Source of the DNA: a virus
Length of the DNA stretch: 51,590 nt
Reading direction: 5' to 3' (one strand)
IMG/VR virus record: IMGVR_UViG_3300023116_000066
Location: 1-51,590 of that record
Shown here: in pieces, positions 9,685 to 21,400 of the stretch
Numbering within the stretch: position 1 is the first letter of the stretch
Layout: every line of letters starts with the position of its first letter
Program-made: the position numbers and the translations under genes
Notes under the pieces: model-generated
Seen by the model: the letters and a program-made list of their open reading frames with translations, nothing else
Database searches by the model: none
What the model was told of the DNA's origin: nothing

Positions 9685-12600
9685 ATGGGTGAGTTTACAC
9701 TAAGTAGAATTAGGTTTAGATGGACTGGCGAATGGGAAGCTGGTAGAGACTATGCCAAAGATGATATTGTTGAATATTCAGGAAAAATTTATACCTGTTT
9801 AGATAAGCACACGGCTAGAAATTATTTCTATGATGACTTGCTTAACGATGATAATACAACAATCCCACCTACACCTGATCCTTTCTGGAAATTAACAATA
9901 GATGGACGAACATGGAGAGGTGATTGGCAACCTACAGTTCTTTACAATTTAGGAAACATTGTAAAATATAACGGTGTTGTTTATATTTGTATAAAAGAAC
10001 ACACATCAGGAACAAGATTAGAATCAAATCAAAATACGTATTGGCGAGTTCACTCTTTCCAAGACATGTGGAAAGGTGAATGGATACCACAAACTTTCTA
10101 CAGTGTAGGAGATATGGTTATATATGGCGGCATTGTATACAGAGCCATTGTAGCTCATACAGCAGGCGATGCTACAAACGGTCTTGAGTCTAACAGACTA
10201 TCTTGGGAAATTGTTTTTGAAAATGACAGATGGCAAAACCAATGGACAGTTTCTACAAAATATATTGAGAATGATGTTGTTAGGTACGGTGCGATTACAT
10301 ATAGATGTAATACTGCTCACACTTCAGCACCAGATTTAGCATCTGGATTAGAATATGATCAAAACAAATGGGACTTATTGTTTGATAATGTCAATTACGT
10401 TGGAGACTGGACGCCATCTGAGTCAACCGCAATACCACCTGTTCCAGGTACAAGATATAAACTTAGAGATATTGTAAAATATGGAGCTAGTTTATGGATT
10501 GCTATCAGAGGACATACTTCAGGTGATGAGTTTGATGACACACTAGATTGGCAAGTTTGGGTTCCTGGATTAGAATTCGAAGAAGACCAATGGGAAGCTG
10601 GAACAAATTATCAACTTGGTGACATTGTAAGATACGGTGGATATATCTACTCAGCAAATAGAAATAATATTAATTCTGTTCCTAGTCAACAAAGTGAAGA
10701 CAGTACTATTGGAGATTGGAAACTTTTAAATTACGGTTACAGAGTAGTTGATGGCGGAGAATGGGATACACTAGGTACATACCTTGTTGGTGATGTTGTA
10801 AGACGTCAAGGTCAAGTTTATGTTGCTATCCGCGATAACACCACTGATCCTAATAATAATCCTTTAGATTGGGAACTAGTTATTCCTGGAGAAAAATATC
10901 AGAAAGAGTGGTTAGACGCAAAAGATTATGCTATCGGCGATGTAATTATCTTTGACGGAATAACATATAGATGTGTCCAACAGCATTTATCAACTTTAAA
11001 TCGTAGACCAGATAACGACTATGATGAAAATTACTGGACAACATTAATCATTGGCGACCCAGGAAATAGATTAAGATATAAAGGCGATATTAAAACTTTT
11101 GGCTTAACCGAAGACGGTTCGACTATCGGAGCAAAAAGAGTTCCGGTGGGTTCAAAAGGTAATGTTGTACAAATAAATTCCGATGGTGAGCCTTCTTGGG
11201 CATTGTTTAACGAAGGACAAAAAACGTTTTATGTAGGCACAGACGGTATTGACTCATTAACACAAGGTCAAAATATAGAAACACCTTTTAGAACAATCAA
11301 GTATGCGTGTGATTATATTGCGGCAGATTGGGCTAATAGAGCACCTGCCACAATTTTTATCAAGGTTGGTGTTTATAAAGAAATACTACCAATTAAAGTT
11401 CCAAGAGATGTAGCAGTAGTTGGCGAAGAATTAAGAAGTACTGTAGTTGAGCCTTTAATTGATCCTGATAATGTTAAGGTTAATCCGGTATATAATCCTA
11501 ATATACCAGATGATCAAGTAACAAATTGGCCAACAGTTCCTGATCCGTTAGATTATAGAAAAACAGATATGTTTCATGTTAACAACGGAACAGGAATAAG
11601 AAATATGACTCTACGAGGTAAAGTAGGCACCTTGGGAGATCTAAACGAATACCTCACAAGAAGACCTGATGGAGGAGCCTATGTTTCACTAGATCCAGGT
11701 GACGGACCAACTGATAGTGATGTATGGATTATTAATAAATCATGCTATGTACAAAACGTAACAACATTTGGTACAGGCTGTATAGGATTAAAGATTGATG
11801 GGTCATTACATGATGGCGGCAATAGATCTATTGTTGCTAATGACTTTACTCAAGTTTGTTCAGATGGAATTGGTGTATGGTGTACAAATAAAGGATTAAC
11901 AGAACTTGTTTCTGTGTTCTCTTATTATGCTCATATTGGTTATTTGTCAGAAAATGGCGGAAAGATTCGAGCTACAAATGGTAACTCATCGTATGGTGAT
12001 TATGGATGTGTGGCTGAAGGCGTTGATGTTGACGAATCTCCGATTAGTGCTGTACTTGACAACAGAAATCAAGAAGCGATTGTCTATAGCGCATTTGTTG
12101 GAGAGCAAGGAAACGAAATCCTTAGAATGGAATACGAACATGCTGGTGAAGAATATTCTTCAGCAAACTTTAATATTGTAGGTTCGGGTTCAGGAGCAAG
12201 TGTTGTCGGTAATGAAATTAGAAACGGTGGCCTCTTTAATTTAAGATTACAAGACCCTGCTGACTCAACTGGCACACTAGGCGGTCAAGGTATGATTAAT
12301 ATAGGTAACAACGCTCAAGGCGGTGATGCTTATAGTATTCAAATTGCTAGTAACGATGATAATGATATTAGTGTGTACGAAGGATGTAGAATTATTATTA
12401 CATCAGGCACAGGCGTAGGACAATACGGATATATTACAGGCTATACACTGGCAAGTAAAACTATTACAGTTTCAAATGAAATTACTGGTGAACCGGGTTG
12501 GGGACACATTAATGAAGGGACACCAATTGAAGCAGTACTAACACCTAGTACTGTTTATAGAATTGAGCCTCGTGTGACATTTAGTCCACCGCCAACTACT

Positions 12601-15396
12601 ACAGATAGTTCACTTTCAATTGCGGCACAATTTCCTTGGGTTGACGCTGTTGTCGGCGGCGATGTATTGGTTGCTATAGCGGATACTAGAGATGTAACAG
12701 CATATGATGGCACGACTTGGACTGACACACAACTATCAGGAACATGGACTGCTAGGAGAATAGCATACGGTAACGGTTGGTTTGTTGCTATCGGTAACGG
12801 CGATGAAGTTCATCATAGCCAAGATGGGCAAGGATGGACACAACAAAATAAACCAGGACCTGCTGACCATGTTGGATTAGCATACGGTAATGGAAAATTT
12901 GTAGCAATTGAAAATGCTGGAACCGGAGCAATGTACAGTACAGATAACGGAGTTAGTTGGACTTCTACAACATTGCCATCCTCAGCAACATGGGCAGGTA
13001 TAGCACACGGTAGTGGAAAATTTGTTGCTATTGCTAGTGATACAAATACTGTAGCAGTAGCTGATGATAGTACACTAACATGGTCTACCGCGACAATTCC
13101 AGGATTTCAAGATTCAACACAACCAATGTGGAGTGATATTACTTACGGTAACGGAAGATTTGTTGCTGTATCGAGTGACAGAGAAGCGGTGGCATACAGT
13201 TTAGATGGAACAAATTGGTATCTAACAGAATTACCATTTGATTCTAATTTCAGTAGAGTTAAGTATGGTCAAGGTGTGTTTATGGCATTTAGTGTTACTG
13301 GCGGAAACGAAGGAAGGATTGCTTTCAGTGATGGCGGATTTGTTTGGTCAGAATTACAAACAGGTTTTAATAATCCTCAAACTGTTGGTGTATTATATGA
13401 TAATACTTGGTATGTGTTTGACGATAGTACAACACAGACCGTTCTAAGAATTAACACAGGAGCGAGAGCTAAAGGTAGAGTTGTTATTAAAGGAAGCCAA
13501 TTAGAAAACTTTAAGATATGGGAACCAGGATCTGGTTATACGTCTGCTCCAACATTAACATTTACTGATCCTAATATTACTGAGCTACCAAACTACCAAT
13601 TAAGAATGGGAAATGGTGTTTTAGCAAACCCAACGTTTGTTAATAGAGGAACAGGATATAAATCATCTACTACAAAAGTAACTGTGTCAGGCGATGGTTT
13701 CGCAGACATTTATCCATTAGGTAAAACAATTTACTTAACAGAATTAACACGAGTACCAAGAACAGGTGCTAACTTAGTTCTTGATAGAATTTTATGGAAT
13801 ACCGGATCACAGTCAGTATCAGCAACATGGAGAGACATGGCTTGGGGATCAAGTAGATTTGTTGCTATTGGTCAAACAGATACAACAATTTATAGCACAA
13901 ATGGACTTGATTGGAGCACTGGAGGAACTACTCCTACTTCTCAGCCGTGGACAGCAATTGAGTACGGCACAGATAATTTTGTTATTTTTGCTAACGGCGG
14001 ATCAAACGCGGCATACTCAACAGACGGAGGAGTAACATGGAATGATGTTACTGTACCTTATGCGTTCTATAAAGATGTAGCATTTGGATCAGGAACTTTT
14101 GTTGCTGTTGGACACAATTCAGGTGTTGCGGCAGTTAGTAAAGATGACGGCGCAACATGGACTGGAGAAAGTTTAGGTACAAGTGCTAACTGGCAGTCAG
14201 TAGCATTTGGTAATTCAAAATTTATTATTGTTCAAAGAGGAACAGATGTATTTGCTGAATCAAGCGATGGCTTAACTTGGACAGCTGGACAACTTCCAGC
14301 ATCAGGTGATTGGTCAAAAATTGTATTTGGTGGAAATAAATTTGTTGTTACTGGTGATAATACAAATTATTGTTATGTTACTAGTGATAGCGGTAATAGT
14401 TGGCAACAAGGAACATTACCATCAACAGCAGACTGGGACAAACTTACATTTAGTAATAACAGATTTATGGCGGCAAGTTCAAGTTCAAATGTAATTGCTA
14501 CATCATCTGATGGTATTACATGGAAAATAAGATCAGGTTATCCTTTACAAGCAACTGATGCTCTTGGAGCAGGCGGACAGTTCTTTGCCGCTCTTGATGA
14601 TCTAGATACTGCTAGAGCTAATGATGGTACTGATGAAGAAATTTACAAAGTACTTACAGTTACAAATGTTACATCATCAGGAAATCCAGTTAGGTTCCAA
14701 GCATATCTTACAGTAAGTCCAGAATTTAATAGAGAAACAGGACCTGACCATGGACTTGATATTGAAATTAGAGAAAAATATTCTCAGGTACGTTTAACTG
14801 GACACGATTTCTTGGAAATCGGAACTGGTAATTTTGAAGAAACACAATATCCAAATACAGATTTAACCAACTTAGCACCATTTAACGAAGTTAACTTCTT
14901 AGGTGGCGGTCGAGTATTTTATGCTTCAACAGACCAAGATGGTAACTTTAGAGTTGGTGAACTTTTTGCTGTTGAACAGGCAACTGGTATTGTAACAATT
15001 AGTGCTGATTACTTTGATTTACAAGGTTTATCGGAACTATCATTGGGTGGTATTCAAGTTGGAGGAACTGGGGTTGTAATTAGAGAATTTAGCACAGATG
15101 CTACTTTTGCCGCTGATTCGAATAACGTAGTTCCAACACAAAAAGCAATTAAAGCATATATTGAAAGACGTATTTCAGGCGGTGGATCTAACGCTGCAAC
15201 TGGTACTATTGTAGCTGGTACTGTAGCACTTGGTGGTCCAAATAAAATATACAGTGTGCTTAACGAAGAAGTTGAGATACAAACTGTAGCAAATATAACA
15301 GGCGGAATCGACGGATGGCTATTAGCACATTCATTCTTCTGCGATAGCTTCAGTAGCGGTGAAGCAAGTGATGTAGATATAAGGGATATGGCATAA
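9685..15396 (+). CDS. Giant virion protein: CBM5/12-like repeats, beta-helix, two beta-propellers
   Basis: 1903 aa. Residues ~10-450 hold eight repeats of the chitin-binding CBM5/12 pattern (W.g.W....Y..GDiV.YgG..Y.c...HtS). Residues ~514-790 form a pectin-lyase-type beta-helix (FYVGTDGIDS, TIFIKVGVYKE, VVGEELRSTVVEP, KIRATNGNSSYG). Residues ~975-1260 contain seven blades of the type W..iAYGNGkFVAi...ayStDg.sWt, and ~1371-1642 contain a second set of seven. The C-terminus has LTGHDFLEIGTGNF, STDQDGNFRVGELF and VPTQKAIKAYI, shared with the next gene. It is probably a tail-surface, polysaccharide-reading protein. No catalytic site is evident, so binding is better supported than cleavage. A perfect late promoter precedes it. 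Confidence 0.8.
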   Translation: MGEFTLSRIRFRWTGEWEAGRDYAKDDIVEYSGKIYTCLDKHTARNYFYDDLLNDDNTTIPPTPDPFWKLTIDGRTWRGDWQPTVLYNLGNIVKYNGVVYICIKEHTSGTRLESNQNTYWRVHSFQDMWKGEWIPQTFYSVGDMVIYGGIVYRAIVAHTAGDATNGLESNRLSWEIVFENDRWQNQWTVSTKYIENDVVRYGAITYRCNTAHTSAPDLASGLEYDQNKWDLLFDNVNYVGDWTPSESTAIPPVPGTRYKLRDIVKYGASLWIAIRGHTSGDEFDDTLDWQVWVPGLEFEEDQWEAGTNYQLGDIVRYGGYIYSANRNNINSVPSQQSEDSTIGDWKLLNYGYRVVDGGEWDTLGTYLVGDVVRRQGQVYVAIRDNTTDPNNNPLDWELVIPGEKYQKEWLDAKDYAIGDVIIFDGITYRCVQQHLSTLNRRPDNDYDENYWTTLIIGDPGNRLRYKGDIKTFGLTEDGSTIGAKRVPVGSKGNVVQINSDGEPSWALFNEGQKTFYVGTDGIDSLTQGQNIETPFRTIKYACDYIAADWANRAPATIFIKVGVYKEILPIKVPRDVAVVGEELRSTVVEPLIDPDNVKVNPVYNPNIPDDQVTNWPTVPDPLDYRKTDMFHVNNGTGIRNMTLRGKVGTLGDLNEYLTRRPDGGAYVSLDPGDGPTDSDVWIINKSCYVQNVTTFGTGCIGLKIDGSLHDGGNRSIVANDFTQVCSDGIGVWCTNKGLTELVSVFSYYAHIGYLSENGGKIRATNGNSSYGDYGCVAEGVDVDESPISAVLDNRNQEAIVYSAFVGEQGNEILRMEYEHAGEEYSSANFNIVGSGSGASVVGNEIRNGGLFNLRLQDPADSTGTLGGQGMINIGNNAQGGDAYSIQIASNDDNDISVYEGCRIIITSGTGVGQYGYITGYTLASKTITVSNEITGEPGWGHINEGTPIEAVLTPSTVYRIEPRVTFSPPPTTTDSSLSIAAQFPWVDAVVGGDVLVAIADTRDVTAYDGTTWTDTQLSGTWTARRIAYGNGWFVAIGNGDEVHHSQDGQGWTQQNKPGPADHVGLAYGNGKFVAIENAGTGAMYSTDNGVSWTSTTLPSSATWAGIAHGSGKFVAIASDTNTVAVADDSTLTWSTATIPGFQDSTQPMWSDITYGNGRFVAVSSDREAVAYSLDGTNWYLTELPFDSNFSRVKYGQGVFMAFSVTGGNEGRIAFSDGGFVWSELQTGFNNPQTVGVLYDNTWYVFDDSTTQTVLRINTGARAKGRVVIKGSQLENFKIWEPGSGYTSAPTLTFTDPNITELPNYQLRMGNGVLANPTFVNRGTGYKSSTTKVTVSGDGFADIYPLGKTIYLTELTRVPRTGANLVLDRILWNTGSQSVSATWRDMAWGSSRFVAIGQTDTTIYSTNGLDWSTGGTTPTSQPWTAIEYGTDNFVIFANGGSNAAYSTDGGVTWNDVTVPYAFYKDVAFGSGTFVAVGHNSGVAAVSKDDGATWTGESLGTSANWQSVAFGNSKFIIVQRGTDVFAESSDGLTWTAGQLPASGDWSKIVFGGNKFVVTGDNTNYCYVTSDSGNSWQQGTLPSTADWDKLTFSNNRFMAASSSSNVIATSSDGITWKIRSGYPLQATDALGAGGQFFAALDDLDTARANDGTDEEIYKVLTVTNVTSSGNPVRFQAYLTVSPEFNRETGPDHGLDIEIREKYSQVRLTGHDFLEIGTGNFEETQYPNTDLTNLAPFNEVNFLGGGRVFYASTDQDGNFRVGELFAVEQATGIVTISADYFDLQGLSELSLGGIQVGGTGVVIREFSTDATFAADSNNVVPTQKAIKAYIERRISGGGSNAATGTIVAGTVALGGPNKIYSVLNEEVEIQTVANITGGIDGWLLAHSFFCDSFSSGEASDVDIRDMA

Positions 15397-15417
15397 AATG
15401 TACATATTAAGATTACG

Positions 15418-15425
15418 TATAAATA
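15418..15425 (+). promoter_or_regulatory. Late promoter, perfect TATAAATA
   Basis: An exact T4 late consensus lies in the 59-nt gap between the two giant paralogues, 30 nt before the ATG. A CGGAG ribosome site lies between. Confidence 0.75.
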
Positions 15426-15455
15426 CAGTAGCTTCAAAGATAATCGGAGTATTAA

Positions 15456-18400
15456 ATGGCTGAGTTTAGATTAGGACGAATTAAATTTATTTGGAAAGGC
15501 GAATGGGTCGCAGGGACTCAATACGTCAAAGATGATGTTGTACGTGTAGGAGGTAAAACTTTTGTATGTACGATTAGTCACACAGCAGATCCTGATTTTA
15601 ACGTAGATGCTGATTATGTTCCACCTAAATGGAACTTAATGGGCGACGGCCAACAATGGCGCGGCGATTGGGATAACAATGTTGTCTATTATAAAAACGA
15701 TTTAGTAAAATACGGAGGTAATGTTTACCTCTGTTTGATTGGCCATACATCAGCGGCTACTGATGCTCTTGGACTTGAAGTAGATTACACAAAAGCTGGC
15801 CTTGACAGTACACTTTCAAAATGGGATTTATTTGCTGAATCATATGATTGGCAAGGCGATTGGCAACCAAATTTTAGATATAAAATTAATGACACTGTAA
15901 AGTACGGTGGTAATGTTTATCTTTGTAATACAGGTTACACTTCTGCTTCAGATGCTACATACGGACTTGAAGGTCTAGGACTTGTAACTCCAGGTGTAAG
16001 AGAACACTTTGCTTATTGGGATCTTTATACAGAAGGATTTGATTGGAAGGGTGATTGGACACCATCAACAAGATATAAAATTAATGATGTTGTAAAATTC
16101 GGCGGAACGACTTACATTTGTAATGAAGGTCACACAGCCGGAGCAGATTTTATTGCTGGACTAGAAGCAGATCAATCTAAATGGGATTACTTTAATCAAG
16201 GTATTGAATATAAAGAAGATTGGGATAATTCAGCAGGTATTAATTATAAAGTTAATGATGTTGTTAAGTACGGTGCCGGTCTTTGGATTTGTTTAGCAAA
16301 ACACCAAACTAGTGGTTCTAGAACTTTTGAACAAGATGAGGATTCAGGTTACTGGGCACAGTTTGTTGAAGGATTTGAATTTGATAATAGTTGGAATGTT
16401 TCAACAGTTTATCAACCAGGTGATGTTGTAACTTATGGTGGTTATGCTTATATTGCTACAACAAACCATTCAGGAATTAAACCTACAGATCCAACAAACG
16501 GAAACGCAAATTGGGATCTTTATCAAACAGGATTTAAATTACAAAACGATTGGTCAATTGGAACTGATTATAAAGTAGGCGATGTTGTTAGAGTAAATGG
16601 ATATACCTATCTAGCAATAGCAGATAGTCCGTCACTACCAGCAACAGTTACAGCAACAGCATCAGGAACAGATGCGTTTACTTGTACAACAACAGCAGAT
16701 ATAACTGTTGGAATGGCTGTAAACTTTACAGGATCAGTATTTGGCGGAGTACAAACAGGTGTAACTTATTACATTAATACAATTCTGTCAGGAACGGAAT
16801 TTACTATTAGTGCTGAACAAGGTGGAGCATTATTTGAAGTTCCAACAGCTTCAGGAAGTATGTCAGTTGTTGTAGCGGCTAAACCGCCAAACACTACATA
16901 TTGGGAAAGATTAAACAGTGGCTTCCGTTGGTTAGGCCAATGGTTAGATGATTATGATTACGTATTAGGTGATGTAGTACGTTACGGAAACAGCAGTTTT
17001 GTTTGTGTACTTTCTCATCATTCACAAGAAGATAGCGATAGTACATTATCACAAGGATCGTTAGATAGCAGACCAGATCAAGATTTAAGCGGAACTTATT
17101 GGAACTTATTAGCCGCCGGTGACGAAAATAATGTATTAACAACAACTGGCGACATGTTAGTTTACAGTGGAGCAGGTCCTACAAGACTTGCCGCAGGTGA
17201 TGAAGGTCAAACACTAGTTGTTAGCTCAACAGGTGTTCCTGAATGGAAATACTGGGGCGAAATTGATCAACTATATTATGTTGGATTTGAAGGTGTTGAT
17301 TCTCCGGCACCAAGTTATGGTAGTACTAGTGACAGGCCTTGGAGAACAATTCGTTATGCCGCAGAACAATTGGAAAATGGTCCAAGAAATCCTAACGCAA
17401 AACATTTGTTAAAGATTAATAGACAATTTATTCAAGCTGAAACTGGCGAGTGGATTGACTACCAAATTACAAATAACATTGCTCCATTTACAACAGGGTT
17501 TACATACAATAAAGACAAGTGTGTAAGAGATATTGGATTGATTCTTGATGCGTTAGCGTATGATTTTAGTCATGGCGGTAATGTAAAGTCAAGAGAAGCC
17601 GCCCTTGAATATGTAAACAATGCGTCGGCATTTTATACAGCAGGCCAAGAAGCAGAAACAGTAGCCGCTATTCAATATGCTATTAATGATGTTCTAAAAC
17701 AAGCAGTATTTTTAAACGCAGGCCCAGCAGTAAACTACCAAACAACTAATGGGGTTGCCAATCCTGTATTACAACAAATTGATTTATCATACGAAGCAGA
17801 AGCTACTGCTTCAACAGAAATTACTTCACTGTTACCAATTATCACAGACGCTATTACAGCAGGAGTGGTAGGTGGAATACCAGCGGCAGTAAAACCACAA
17901 CGAACTATTTTAGTAAAAACAGGTGTATTTTACGAAGTATTACCGATTAAAGTTCCTGTAGAAACTGCTATTGTTGGAGATGAACTTCGTTCAACCAATG
18001 TTAGACCAGCAGGAAGTTTAGTAAATTCATCAGATGTTCCATATAGTTTAGATGCTCTAGCATTTTTGAAAACACTGTTAAACAACGTTGTTCAAGGTGT
18101 AGATGTAACTGAACTTCAAAGTGGTGTACAGCAAGTTATAGCAAGACCGTATGCTACAGCAACAGAAGGAACACTAGTTCAAGGATTGTTAGATAACGCA
18201 ATTGATTACATAGATTTTTATCTAAACGGCAACGGGTCTGCTCCTACAATGACAGGACAGAATAATACCGTTGATGATTATGATAGATTGGCAGCCGCAA
18301 CGCTTTTATATCTAAATAAAGAGTTTGCTGTTGCTGAAACATTAGAATACATTGCTCAAACATATCCTTCTTACACATACAATACAGCATCATGTGCTAG

Positions 18401-21400
18401 AGATGTAAGAACATATATTGATGCTTTTTACTATGATTTATTCTTTACAGGAAATTACAAAACACTAGAAGCGGCACATTTATATGTAAACAGTGTACGT
18501 GGTAGCACAGCAGAAAACATGTATCTAGTTAGAAATGGTACAGGCATTAGAAATCAAACTGTTCAAGGTTTAACCGGTACACTAGGAGCTGCAAACGCAT
18601 ATGGAACAAGACGTCCAAGCGCAGGCGCTTATGTTTCACTTGATCCAGGTTGGGGTCCAAACGATACCAGAGTATGGGTTACAAATAAATCATGTTATGT
18701 ACAAAACGTAACTACTTTTGGTACAGGATGTGTAGGCTGTAAAATCGATGGCGACTTACACGCAGGTGGTAACGATTCTATTGTTGCTAACGACTTTACA
18801 CAAGTACTAAGTGATGGTATTGGTGTATGGTGTACTAACTTAGGTAGAACAGAACTTGTTTCCGTGTTCTCATACTACGGACACATTGGATATCTAGCAG
18901 AAAACGGCGGTAAGATTCGTGCTACAAACGGTAACTCATCTTATGGTACATTTGGTTGTGTATCAGAAGGAGTTGATTCAACTGAAACACCTGTTACAGG
19001 TACTGTTGATAACAGAGACTTTAATGCGGCTGGTACAGTTGTTACTGATGCTAACAATAAAATTTGGCGTGTTGAATACGCAAATGCTGGTAACAAGTAT
19101 CAGAATGCTACTTATACATTTAACGGCGCAGGTATTAATGTCGAAGTTGCTGATGATGAAAGGAGAGATGAGGCTGTTTTCCAAATTAGAATGCTAGATC
19201 TAAATGATAGTTCAGGACAATTTGGTGGTAGTGAATATTTACAAGTTGAAAACGTAGCACAAGGTGGCACAACAACAAGTATTACACTATCAGCAACAGA
19301 CAGTGCTCAGAGTGCTGACTATGTTGGTGCTAGAATCTTTATTAATTCAGGTTTAGGAACAGGACAAACAGGAATCATTAACAGTTATAATGCTGGATCT
19401 AAAGTAGCAGACATTTACAAAGAAAACGGAACTCCGGGATGGGATCATGCTGTTCCTGGAGAAGCTATTGTGTCTCCAGATCCTTCAAGTTTATACTTGA
19501 TTGAACCAAGAATTCAAATTGCGGCACCGACACATGTTGTAACATCAACATCTGCCTCGCAGTCATTAGAATCAGCAGTATATCATCCTGTAAGAACAAC
19601 AAGTTCTTATACTTGGGCCGCTGCCGGTAATGGTGACGCTACATTTGATTTTGTTATGTACGGTTTCAAGTATTATGTCACTATGACAGCAGGCGGAACT
19701 GGATACGCAGTTGGTGATACATTTACTATTCCAGGTACAACATTTGGTGGATTAACACCAGCTAACGATTTAACGGTTACTGTTACAAATGTAAGAGATG
19801 CCGATCCTGACTTTGATATTATTGATACATTTAGTTTCGAAGGCGAAGGATTTGGTGGACGTATTGTAGGTGTTTCTACAGGTACAACTACCAACGCTAG
19901 ATACACAGGAGCAGATGGCGAATGGAATAATTCAACATTACCTAGTTCAGCATCATGGAATGCGGTAGCCGCAGGGCTTGAAGGTGATGAGGAAACTGGT
20001 ACCGTAAGATTTGTAGCGGTAGCAACAGGTACAAATGATGCCGCATATAGCGATGACGGCGGAGTAACATGGACAGCGGCAACAACGCCTCAATCGAGTG
20101 CTTATGAGTCAGTTGTTTATGGAAACGGAAAATTTGTTCTTGTAAGATCGGATAGCAATATTCCAGTTATTTCAAACGATGGAACACTTTGGGCAAACGC
20201 TGGCGGAACTATTGGAACTGATACAAACTGGAGAGCTGTTGCTTTTGGCCAAGGAATATTTGTTGCTGTAAGTGCTAGTGGTTCAGCGGCATATAGTACA
20301 GATGGTATTACTTGGTTAGGTTTAACAGTATCAGGAGCAGTAAGCCCTGTGTTAACAGATATTGCTTATGGTAATGGAAGATTTGTTGCTGTTTCAGATA
20401 CAGGCATTACATTTACAATGGTTGATAAAACTAATCTTGTAGCAGGAGATGTCGTTGGAAGTGGTACAGCAACTAGATATATTTCATACGGACAAGGAAC
20501 ATTTGTTGTAGTAGAGAATGCCACCGACACCTATCATTATTCTAAGTACGGACTAGATTGGACAACTAATTCAAGTTTAGCTGGTGCTACAGGTAATGGA
20601 AAACCAGTGTTTAGTAATGTAAATTACGATCCTCAGTTCTATATGTTGAATTCAGCAGGAACTGATGTAAAACTTAAAGCAGGTGCTAGAGCAGAAGCAA
20701 GAGCAAAAGTAGAAGATGGACAAATACAAACAATTAGAATGGTTGATCCTGGTTCAGGATACGATCCATTAAGTTTACCTGTTGTAACAATTACAGATGC
20801 TACTAATGTTTACGATGCTCCTTTCGAAATTAGAGTTGGAGATGGAGCATTAGGTAATCCAGGCTTTGTTAACAGAGGTACTTCATGGGATGTTGCTACT
20901 GTTACTATTACAGGTGATGGATATGGTGACTACTATCAAGCAGGCAGTTATGTAAAAGTTAATAACCTTAATAGATTACCAACTCCAGGATCAAACGTAG
21001 AGTTTGCTAGTTTGCCTGGAAATTACTACAAACTAGTTACAGTAACACAAATTTTAGGTACAGAATTAAATGACGGAACAGTTACCGCTCCATATAGCGC
21101 AAGATTACAACTAAGTCCAATTGTTGAAATTAGTGATGCGCCCGAACACGCTGATACGTTTGAAATTAGAATTAGATATAGTCAATGTCGTTTAACAGGA
21201 CACGATTTCCTAGATATTGGTACAGGAAACTTTACAAATACAAACTATCCTGGAATTCCTTTACAGGATCCAGAACCAGATAGTGAAACTATCGAGAAGG
21301 GCGGTGGTAGAGTATTCTTTACATCTACTGACCAGGATGGTAACTTTAGAGTTGGTGACTTGTTTACAGTTGAACAAGCCACTGGTACAGCAACTCTAAA

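Noticed and set aside
11220-12040. Pectate lyase activity of the beta-helix
   Set aside because: The repeat pattern indicates the fold, but I see no catalytic residue set, so only a structural or binding role is claimed.
11906-14494. Out-of-frame plus-strand open frames inside the 1903-aa gene
   Set aside because: Low-complexity Leu/Gln/Val-rich readings with no promoter or ribosome site, fully inside a well-supported gene.
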